Source: Mercenaria mercenaria
Taxonomy: Eukaryota; Mollusca; Bivalvia; Venerida; Veneridae
DNA: 64,000 nt
Direction of reading: 5' to 3'
NCBI RefSeq assembly: GCF_021730395.1
Contig: NC_069375.1
Span: 15,895,001-15,959,000 of the forward strand
The translations under genes were made by a program, and so were the position numbers. The notes below the pieces were generated by a model. It had not been told where the DNA came from, searched no databases, and saw only the letters and a program-made list of their open reading frames with translations. Shown here piece by piece: positions 14,801 to 26,800 of the stretch; position 1 is the stretch's first letter, and every line of letters begins with the position of its first letter.

Positions 14801-17800
14801 ACTGATATTTAACAATTAAAGTAAAAGGTTGTTCTAAGAATACTTTTATTCGAGGAAAATGATATAACTTTTGCCGGCATCTATAGATTTTTCCGGGCAT
14901 AAACCGTATTTATTTGAATATAACAACATTAGCACATTTCTGTTGAATGGTAATTACTTGTTGTTAAATGTATCTGATGATAAAATTTGGCATTTCTACA
15001 AACCCCCAACTTGGTACAAATCCATCACTATTTATGCTTTCAGTGCCATCTCTGTGTTTGTACGAGCCTGGTGAGAACATGCAGAGTCCCTCTCCATCTT
15101 GTAATGTGGAAGCACTGTGGTTAGTATTCAGTGTGACATTTACAATCCTGTAATTCTCTGTTCCTATGCTGAGTTCGAGACCATTTATTAACTGCACCTA
15201 TGATTTATAAAAAGTAATAACTGACCATAGAACTTGAAAAATTCATTTTGAAACTAAACAAATCCTTGAGAGCTTAACATGTTCATAGTGTAAGCCTAAA
15301 TCCTATTCAAGTGAAATAATTCATTTGAGATCATGGAATTTATCCAATAGATGTGTAGTAGAGTTCAGCTATTAAAAGCCGGTGCTAGATGGCGTGGGAG
15401 GTGTTGCACATTTTATTACCTGTAATGAACAGACTCAATCAAACCGAGACTGCTATAATTCTTCTCGGTTGCATTCTATGCTTCCAAAGGATCTTTTTTA
15501 CAGATTTAATTTACTATCACACCAGCAATCCGTAAGTGCCGTCTGATGGCCGTAAAAAGACTCCCCGTACTTGGATTCAGTGTCGTTATATTTTCTGATC
15601 CTTTGGGATCATGGAATACATTCGATATAATGTGTAATAAAGTTCCGCTTAATGTAGTTCTGCACGTTGGAATCAAAATTTTATCAACATTGTAGAGTTT
15701 AATTAAACCCTTTTTTTCAAAACTTCAGAATATACTCAGAAAAATCAGCAAATAAAAAATAGAATCGTGTGCGTGATTGTTTGATAGGCTGATTTGAAAA
15801 ATTAGGACCTCAAGCATGTTTTCATAATGGGAGTCTATGGGAAAACCACAATTTTCATAACATTATCGCGAGTATCATTTTTTCTACAATATAGTTTTAA
15901 TGAAACTTATCACAGTCATAAATAAACGTAGGGCATATAATTGGTGAAATAAAATGTACAGGTTTGTGTGCCTGTTTTTGAGATATTTGCCCATGGTTTA
16001 AGTGATCCCCTCATTTCAATCTGGTTTTAAGACATTGTTTTGAATTATTTAACGTGTCAGATGTTTTAATATCATATTTTAACTTTAGAAAGATAGTGAC
16101 ATTACTCAGAGGTTGCCATTAATTCATAAAATGATCTTTATTTCCGTACGCCAAATCCAAGCTTTATTCTACGCTATCCAAATAAATGAGGTTACGCCAT
16201 CACTTCAGGTTTATTAAATGTGCAGAACTACCTTAAGCCGGTGTTAGGGGGCGTAGGTGTTGTTCCACATTTCATTTCATTACCTCTCATGAACAGATTC
16301 AATCAAACCGAGTCTGCTATTAGTCTTCTCGGTTGAATTCCATGCGTCCATAGGTTCTTTTACAGATTATATTTACTATCACAACAGCAATTTTAAGTGT
16401 CGTGTGCCGACTGTAAAAAGTCTCCCGTACTTGGATTCAGTGTTGTTATATTTTCTGGTCCTTTGGAATCTCGGAATATTCAATAGATGTGTAATAGCCA
16501 GTGCTAGGGTCGTGGGAGATGTTGCACATTTCATTGCCTCTCATGAACATATTCCAAAGGATCTTTTTATAGATTTTATTGTTTATTTAGACTAGTGGTA
16601 ACTGATAGACAAAGTCGTCTTTGCAAACCAACATAAAAGGTTTTCTTAAATTAGTCCCTTTAATTTAATGTTGTATTATGTATGAATTTTTTAATTGTTT
16701 AATCAACACTGAGCTCATATAAAATATATCTTCACACAGTATCAATAGTTAAAATATATCAAGTAAAAATTCTTTCAATTTTCCTGGGATGGCAAAATGC
16801 CTCATTTCTAACTTAGTTCATCCATGTTCTGGGCCGCTTTCATTTGTTCCCAGATTTGCAAAATTTGTATTCATGTCTCAAAACAATAGTCATCTTAGGC
16901 CTTGATGACACGATGTTCACCTGGCCTGGCAATAGATATTGCTTAAAAGGCATTAAGACGTTTAAAAGTTGAAGGCATTAAATAAAAAGAGAGAATGTGG
17001 ATGGGGGAGTAAATTGAAATCTGGATAGAAGAATGGTTTTAGCATTTTGCAATTTGCATTCCCATTCATTACCTTCTATCGATATGCAACGTTTCTTTAA
17101 ACCCACTTCAACAGTAACTAAGCTATCTAACAACTGTCTATCATTTGTGAAACATTCTTTGATAGTTAAAAGATTATTTCAGTACAACAAATGTATTTGT
17201 GAAATTTAAAAAAAAACGAAAAGGTAGGTAACTGTGCTATGTACTCCATTTTTGCAACCTACCAATACACGCATAGACATTTGTAATCGGTCACCTATGA
17301 TTTTCATATATTTCTCTAAGACTACGCCGCCAGAAATAAAACAATAAAGTATACCACACATGGTTGGTTTAAGTCATTTTAATGAAAAAATACCCTCAGG
17401 AATAAATAGCATATGGGAACAAAGGTGATCGAGAAAATTTCAGTCGTGTAATTTAAATATTAACCAAGTTATCGCAGTGACCGATTATAAAAGTCTACGA
17501 GTGTATGACAATTTTCATTGAATACTTTCAGTTTAATATGCAAAATCGTTTACTACCATTATGAAAATTAAGTCTAAAAAGGAAATTATTTAAAGATGAA
17601 AGCAGAAAAGTTATGATTTGCTATTTTAGTTTTCTTATTTTATAATCATTTTGTTTACACTGTCTTGTCTAACTTGTTGAAAATAGGGCAAGTGCGACGT
17701 TGGCATACCCTTAAGCGTGTATGGAGAAATCTAGGAACGAGGCTTTCCCTGTTGAATATTCATCCTTGCTTTTTTCAAGTTTCTGTTTTCCACTAATACC

Positions 17801-20800
17801 CCCACAATTTTATCTACCTCTTACCCCCACCCCCTTTTTGTATTTTGAATATAATGAAGATGTTCTTGTTGTTGAATTTTTGAAGCAACCCGTCTTCTAT
17901 ATTTCCGTTCATTTTTCTGTGTTTTTGTTTTGTTGTTGTTGCGGGCCTACCTTGCGATGCATGGCTTCATGGTTGTGTTTGGTGTTTTCTGTGCTTCCGT
18001 TAAATCTACCCTTACCTTTCTGTGTGTGTGTTCTGCACTTTCTTTATTTTCACCTATTTAATGATTGCAAGTGTGATTAAATTCACCTTAGTTTTCAATT
18101 TTGAAGATTTTTCAATTAGAAGCTAATGCTCTGAATACTTGTACTCGCTTACATTTTCATCTGTCACAGACAAAATTTCCATACCCCCTCCCGCATACGC
18201 GGCGGATTTGTTTTTTGTGGTTAAGAATCACATTGAATATAATTGGTCATATTGTGACATTTTGAATGACACAGATTCAACCGAGTGCTTACATTATTTA
18301 TATGGTGATTCGACGAATCTCCGTTTGTCTGTCCTATTCTTGTCAGACCATTGCAATAGCTGTACATGTATGTATTGTCCCCATCTCTGTAATTAACTGC
18401 ACATAAACAAACACCACTTGTAGTCAAACTGCATGCTTCCGTTTGTATTTGAACCTGTAAAAGGAGCACCAAAGACAAGTAAAAACCATTGAGAAGAAAA
18501 TTAGGGAAATATTTTGCAAACATAGAATAATAAAGTGCTGAGATATGATTATCAAAAACTAGTATCAGTATATCCTGTTTCCTTATTTAATCGTAATTCA
18601 CCAGGGAGGGTTAGCTTCGGTAAGGTTTTCCCGTACCAAATATAATATAATATATGCTATCTCTTGAAATATGTATTCATTATAAGAATTCATGTTACAG
18701 CACAGATGTATAAGAACAATACTTATTCTAACTGGTCTTTCTATTTCTTCTAACTTTCTTGTATAGTGTATTGCACAGACTTAATATAATAAGTTATTTT
18801 TGACTGCCACTGTTTGGTCTGTAAACAATTAGTGTACTAAGTACCATACATGGTTTTAATAGCAACGGCGTCTTAACCCTACTGCAAAGCTTTTAGCTGG
18901 TAAACAAGGGTAATTTATTTTAGATAGGAAAATGCACTATTCATATTGATGGTTCAATCTCTATTGCTAAACACCCAAACCCCTTTTTCCAAATTATATC
19001 ATTTCAACAGCCTTGTAATCAATTTTGCACCGTTTACTATTAATTCCGTTATTACATAACTCGAGTTCTATAGATTGTCACACATATATCTATCGGAAGA
19101 CGACAAAATGAAAACTCGAATAAAGTAAGCGTGATTTGGCCATACTGTCATGTTAGTTCAGTCAAAGTCACGTAAATATGACAACAGCAACCGCTTTTAC
19201 ATGAAATAACGACAAATAAAGGTCGCCCTCTCGACAAAAGTTTAGTCAGATTTAACTGTTATGTTGTTTTGGTGCCGGGTTTATCTTATTTGTCATATTT
19301 CTGTGTTGTTAGGTTTACGCCACGCCAACATAAAAGCGCGACAAAACGATAATTTCTTTATCTGTCTTTGTCGTGATGTTACATTGTTATGCAGTCCAAT
19401 CTTTGCCCAAGTAACACAACAACTCAGACATCATCCACCTTTTTAACATGATCGACAGTTCATTGTCAGACCGTGTTGGTTTGCGTTAGATACATAAGTG
19501 ACTGCCTTCTTTTTCCTAAGTGTTGCAGTTACTGTATGCTTAAGAAGACTGTGTACTGTGTCAATAGCAAAAACTACTACTACGCAACCTGCCTGTTACA
19601 TTTATTTCCTTATATGACAAAAAGTCTTACTTGAACAGGTATGCTGGTGCTGCGATACATGGTAAATTCACCTATCTGATCAATTTCCACGTTTTCAGTG
19701 CTGAAACTAAACAGTATATAGGCTTAAGATAATACACTTATACTTGAAAACATCTTCTTTGTCCATTCTTCTTGTTTGGGTCTGTTTTTACTTCAATGTT
19801 CTTACGACTGCATTGGTTTGTGTTTATCTTTACATGTTCTTGACAGCTGTGTAGTTTTATTCATTTATGTATACGCATATCCTACATTGCAATACACATA
19901 TGGAAACTTCTAACAACCTCAGTATTTTTACAATAGCTTTTATACTATCAAAACATGCTAGACATTTCGATAGATAGTGAATGCAATTCAACTTAAAAAT
20001 TTGATTTACTACCACCCGACCACAGCGCCATGCTACCATAAATAAAACTGATTTATTCACTTACGCATCTGTCCAGTCTGCTTCCTTGGTCAGGACAGGA
20101 ACATTAAACGTGGATATTTTGCAAACCTCTTGAACAAATGAACTTCTTGCAATATTAAACTGAAATAAATTATTAAGTGTTAACTTTAAAACCGCATTAA
20201 CATAACTGAAAATCATCTGCATTCGTGAGAAAAGCTTTAATTTATTTATCTTAAAATATAATATACCAGACTGCAAGTTTTTTGAAATGTAACATACATT
20301 TATATCCGGCATTTTATAGTTGTTCCATATCCTGTGACCTGTCGTGCTGGTAGTTGCACTGAATTTGATTTTCATAGAACCAGTTGATTGTTGTACACCC
20401 TGTATATCTACATACACTCCAAATTCTTCGTTAGTGCTTCTGTCTAAATATAGTGTCTCTGTGTAATTATATACATAAGTATAGTCCCAGTAAGCGTCCC
20501 AAAGCGATAAATGAGACCACGAACCCCAACTATTTCTATATTTTTCATACGAGTAGCCTCGAACGAAAATTCTGCAAAGTTCATGTTGGTCATTTTCTGT
20601 AATAGGATTGTTACATAACGTATCCCCGTCAATGCCAATCACAGGCCAGAATAGTTCACATTTTTCAACGTCATTTTCTTCGGTCGTCTCGCATCCAAGT
20701 GGCGTGTTTGTCATCAATTGCAGAAAATAATTGTCTTCATTTTCATCTATTAATACGTGACGCTGAAAATAGTAACATAAAGCAAAAACAGCAATCAATT

Positions 20801-23800
20801 ATTTGTAACTTGCAGTAAAATATTTGTTTTATTTAATACACATTTTTTTGCTAACAATCAAATTCAATATGTATGATATGTATTCACTGATTGTATCCAA
20901 AGACAGTCAAAAACATTTTAAATGCCGAGATAAAATGAATTCGATAAGTTAAATCTTTACAAAGATCAGAGCGTAAAATTATCAAATGAAATAATTGTTA
21001 AGCATTTCTGAAAGACACATTGTAAAAGACTGACGTTTCTTAATAATTAAATCACTAAAATCTAATAATATAACATTTGAGAATTTATATTTAAATAGGG
21101 GTTACAAATAAACGGCCCAGAAATCAAAATGTCCGGACAGGAACAAATGGACGGGTAGACAGGCAAACGAACAGAATGATGACTTTGTTCAGGGCTTAAG
21201 AGAAGTCCTTTAGTGAAATACTCTTCTATTTCTTTATTCATCATCGAGCACATCAGAACGTGATGAAGAAGCTGTGCAAGTGTTCGGACGGAATAGCAGC
21301 CTTTAAGTTTATTGCTTATAATGTTACACTTTTAATTTCAAAAAGAGGTATAGTAGATCAACAATGTAGTTTTACCCTTTTTCACACAGTCATAATTAAC
21401 CAAGCAGATATATTCTATCAATTGCGAATCAAACAGAATCAACATTTCATAGCTTCGCGTACCTCACACACTTAACCAATTTGGAAAAACGACGATACCA
21501 CTACCACTACCCGCACGGTACTTTTCGGAAAAAATGGTTTTTCAATGAGCTAACGGCTTTTGCCGTATTCATTGACAACAAGGCAATTTTCACCTTTCAA
21601 AAAAAAAGAAACTTTCTTGAACAGTTTTCGTCTAAATAAATTTATTTTTCAAGAAAAAATTATTTGAGTTTTGTGAAAAAAATCATTTGAATTCGTGATG
21701 ATATGTTAAAAATAGCTGTCTACCAATTTTTCCTGTATGACCCTCACAAAAAGGGTTTTCAGCTTTATCAGTTTTCCATGAGCCTTGACTATTAACCTTT
21801 GAGCGTATGAATCAAATTTTGTATTTAAAACATTATACAGGTATAACAATACACTTACCAGTTGGAATCCTGTGTATAGCTCTTCACTTATAGCAAGTAG
21901 AGAGTTCAGACCGTTCGGGCTTAGTGATATGTCAAACGTGCAACGTATCTTAAAAAAGAGAGAAGAAAATTGTAACGCGATAAAAGCACTGGCACCGGAC
22001 CAAAAAGAAAATGCCTCTGTACATGTTATACCTTACCCTTATGTATTCTATAAGAACATGGTCATGAACGGAAAAGTGCACTATCATTTCAATCTTACAT
22101 TTCTCACCTAAAACGCACAGTTCGGTGAATGGATACCTAGCATATTGATCAAGCGGTAATTTATCTTCCATCGTGCACCAGTCACATTGTCACAATATTT
22201 CATATTGCTGAGATACTCCACATATTTTATACGTTCGTCAACGCTACAGAAAAAACTTGCGTGAACTTCCCTAATGAACATCCGGTCTAGACGTCACAGC
22301 AGTGTGCACATGTTTGGCGAAATGTAAACAAACAAAAACAGAATATAAAATATTCAAATTTTACAATAAAACTCGAAATGATGAATGATATTCATCTTAG
22401 TTATGATTTTGAAGTTAAAGTCATGCATTTGTATACATCAATACTGTTTATTTAATTCAAATTGCACATTTATGCTGCATATACACATTTTAGCGTACAC
22501 GTGTAGTTAAACGACGACTGACATACATTTTCACATCAGCAAATCAAAAAGGTTTTGTAATCTAGACCGGGATTTCACCTGGGAAGTTCAACCAAGTTTT
22601 CTGTGTAACGTTGAAAAAAAACTATTAACTACGCGTTGTTTCTCTAAGATAAAAATATTGAAGGAATGTGACCGGTGCACAATTGAAGATAGATTACCAC
22701 ATATTCAATATCCATAGTACCTATTTACCGAACTGTGCGTTTTAGGTACGAAATGCGCGATTGAATCGGGTTAATATATGTTCCCGTTCATGACCATGGT
22801 TCTTATAGAATATCTACGGATAGGGTATAACACGTACATCGGTATTTTCTTTCTGGTCTGGTGCCAGTGCATTGAAGTACCAAATCTATGAACTCTGTAA
22901 ACTAAATATAGTGGTTATGTAAGTTGACTTTAGAAGGAAGATATGTTTTTAGTACTTATGGTAGTGTATCTATAACTGACAATCGGAAATTTCCGTTTCA
23001 TTACGTATTTTCCGTCTTTTATGTTATAAACGGAAAGTCAAATGTTCGAATGAGGTACATCATCGTCCGATAATGCCGAAACACCACACAAGAATACGTA
23101 AATATACGGAAATTATCGATCATCTTTCCGAGTCGACTACCTTAGGCAACTCTTCCACAGCCAGTCAGATTTGCTCTAGCTTTAAAAATTTGATTTAGTT
23201 TTCAATAAATTCTAATATATAACTTTAAACGATTATTTTTGAAAACATCGAATGCCTCTGAATAGAAATTACCGAGAACCCCAATCCGTATCCAGCTTCT
23301 ATGATGTCCATTTCAAAAAAAGATGATCCTTCTATGAAGTGTTTTCTTCTTAGTGGTCCAATGTTTCTAAAGTGCACATTGTCAATATACCTGCAAGTTT
23401 ATCTTGTGAAGTTAATGACAAACGTTTTGTCTTTCCTTTTGTAAGACAACCAATTAATGTTTAGTGACAGTGACAAGAATATGTAACTTCCGGTTCGTGC
23501 ATATGACTCCAAACGAGCAACTAAATAAAACAATATTATCACTGTTATAGAATCTAGATATGTAGAAGAAAAAATTTAACAGGTTATATAATTGTTTAAC
23601 CGAATATAACACGTTCAATACAAATTAAAACAAAAAATATATTTAAACTTTTAAGGGGCATGTCAAAGCCTTAAAAAATTAAATGAGGCAGGTCGCAGAT
23701 ATGTTTGAAATGATGAATAGTGATGCTACAAACCAGTGCACGTAATAGAAATATATGTCATCATCCATTATGTACCCTTCATACGGATATCTCTGGTATG

Positions 23801-26800
23801 TAGAAGTAATAATAAACTCCGAGGCGACACAGGAAAAAACGAGAAAAGGGCTACGTTTTGTTGTTCCTTCTATCGTCTCATTACTAAACAGCAGATCTGT
23901 CAGAACGGTGGCCTTGATTCCCGTTGACCGTGTCATACTGAGAATATGCTCATTATCTGAAATTTATATATAGTATGTTTTTTGTACTCGAAACTATCAG
24001 CAATCTTCTAATTTGCGTTGCACACCTACATTCTATAAGCAGAGTATGAAAACAACATTTATTAGACCTCTCTTTTGTCTAAAATGATAAAATCCCATTA
24101 CCCGAGAAAGAGATATTTTGACTATCAAAAACATTTTGAACCTTTTTGACACGTGACACACGACACGCGCTGATATTTTGAATGTCATATAAGAGCAATT
24201 AACTGCTTCAATTTTTAGCCATATGATTGCTCCTTTGTACACATAAAATAGTGACGTCACTATTCCATGTGTACACAGGCGATTACCGCGCTAATGATGA
24301 AACTGTGAATTTCTTGGAAAATGTTAGTACAAAAATTATGAAAGCCTTGCAGTCAATGTACAATGTCTTGAAACAGTGTGTACGGTATAACGGTCAAAAT
24401 CGACCTGCTTTGAATCACATGTAGGGGTCAAACAAGGTGACCCAGTTCCAGTTTATTATTTTTATTTTTCGTTAATGATATAGTAAATAGTATTAATTCC
24501 GACATAGCAGGACTATAGACGAATTTAAATTATTCATTATACTTTCTTGCAGACGATGCAGTATTATTAGCATTTGCTCATGCAAATTTATAGAAAGCCC
24601 ATAATGTTAAATTACTGGATTAAAATTCTTAAATCACCCAACCCTTTGATTGTCAAAATTTATGAAATGCTGGCAAATGATGCAAATAACAATATCTCAT
24701 ATAATAATATGAATTAGGTGAGCAAAATTATAACAATTTTAGATAACATAGGTCTCTCCTATGTGTGGATTAACCAAAGAACATTATACAGTTCTTATTC
24801 ACAGATAAAACAACGTGTTACTGATATCTACAAGCAGTCTTGGTACACAAATAATAATTCTGATAGATTATCGTCTTATAGCTTATTTAAGCACAATTCT
24901 GAATTAGAAATATTTAGAGTGTATAAAGGAAAGAAAGTATCAAATTGCTCTTTCTTCGCATAAATTGGCGATAGAAACGGGAAGATATAACAACATTGAT
25001 AGGCAATATCGTTTTCGGTAGAAAATGAACACCATTTCTTACTAGTCTGTCCGAAATACAGAAATCTAAGAACGCGATATTTTAATCCTTATTATTGTAG
25101 ATGGCCAAACATAACAAAATTTGTAGAATCATTAACATGTGAATCTTGAAAGAAAATTGTTAATGTTACAGTAGCTAAATATATATATCCGTACAATCTC
25201 TAGCATTGTTTACTGTACAATCATATGCATCGTTTACAGTACAATCTATAGCGTTGTTTACCGTACAATCTATAGCATTGTTTACAGTACAATCTCTAGC
25301 ATTGTTTACAGTACAATCTCTAGCATTGTTTACAGTACAATCTATAGCATTGTTTACAGTACAATCTATAGCGTTGTTTACCTTACAAATTATAACAATG
25401 TTTACCGTACAATCTCTAGAATTGTCCACAGTGCAATCTCTAGCATTGTCTATCGTACAATCTTAAGCGTCGTTTACCGTACACTCTCTAACATTGCTCA
25501 CTGTACAACCTCTAACATTATTTTCCGTGCAATCTCTAGCATTGTTTACCGTAAAATCTAGCCTTGTTTACAATACAATCTTTAGCGTTGTTTACCGTAC
25601 AATCTCTAGCAGTGTCTTTCATACAATCTTTAGCGTAGTTTACCGTTCAATCTTTAACATTGTTTATCGTATAATCTCTAGAAACTCTAGCATTGTTTAC
25701 CGTACAATATCTAGCGTCATACGCTGTCCAACATTGTTTCCCGTACAATCGCTAGTATTCTTCTGTTTACCGTACAATCTATACATTGTTTGCCGTGCAA
25801 TCTTAAACATTATTTACCGTATAGTCTATAGTACTGTTTACCATACACTCTAGCATTGTCAAGTAAAAAGTACAATTTTCAATAAGATATCTCGTATCAC
25901 AATGTTTCTTTATTATGTGAAGTTTTGTTCTTCTATGTAAATTCATGTCTTCACTACAGGTGTATTGTATTATACAAATGTATGACGCTATAAATGTATT
26001 ATGACATTTAATGCCAATAAAGTTATGTTAAAGTTAAAGTTAGAAAATAAATGAATTAAAACATTTTTAACACATTTTGTTTGGTATAATAAAATAAATG
26101 TTATATGGCAGCGTGTGTGACACTGATATGGTCAACCCTCGAAACAGAATGATATTGACATTTTGCCCTCGGGTTGACAATATCAATGTCACACACGTTG
26201 CCATATAGTCTGCTTACTTATCCAGAAAAGTGGCCTAGAACTTGCCTTTGACAGCCATGTTCATTGTTAACTTTATAAAAATTGGGTCACAGTAAGGTCA
26301 CAGCACAAGGTCAAAGGTCAATTAGTGCATTTTTTTTTAATAAACGTCAGACTTTTGCCATTTTTGCTACCTTATAATATAAACTTGTAATTTTTCGGTG
26401 ATAATTATGAATGTGAGAAGTTAAATAAAATACTTCGTGTAGATTTGTTGCATTTGAAACTGGCAAATTCAAAACGACTAAAGTTATATCTATAGGATGA
26501 ACTTAATTTTTCGTACGCTCTGATATTTTGTTCATTTATAAAAGCTCTCCTTTTCATGTTTGATATTCTAAAACTTCCGTTTTCAGGCTAACACTTATTA
26601 AAAGGCTACTTGATTGCCTGTATGATTGTCTGTATGAACAGTACAGGTGGAAAAATCTATGGCGCATATTATAAGACTGGTACAGTAAACTTTGTTTGCT
26701 CGAATTCAGATTATTCGCTCACTACTCTTGGTTCGAACTCATTGTCATCTCTATATAATGTGTACTTCACGTTGGCTTGTACTACTGATATCCCAAACAC

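Noticed and set aside
17721-18080. Plus-strand 119-codon frame
   Set aside because: T-rich intron sequence giving Phe/Leu/Pro-rich low complexity. No start context and no known domain.
25175-25853. Open frames on both strands through the 24-bp array (repeating FTVQSIAL / CTVNNAID)
   Set aside because: A stop-free 24-bp unit keeps both strands open automatically. There is no start context, and the frame ends with the array.
25194-25860. CRISPR-like array
   Set aside because: Units are contiguous with no unique spacers, and the context is eukaryotic.
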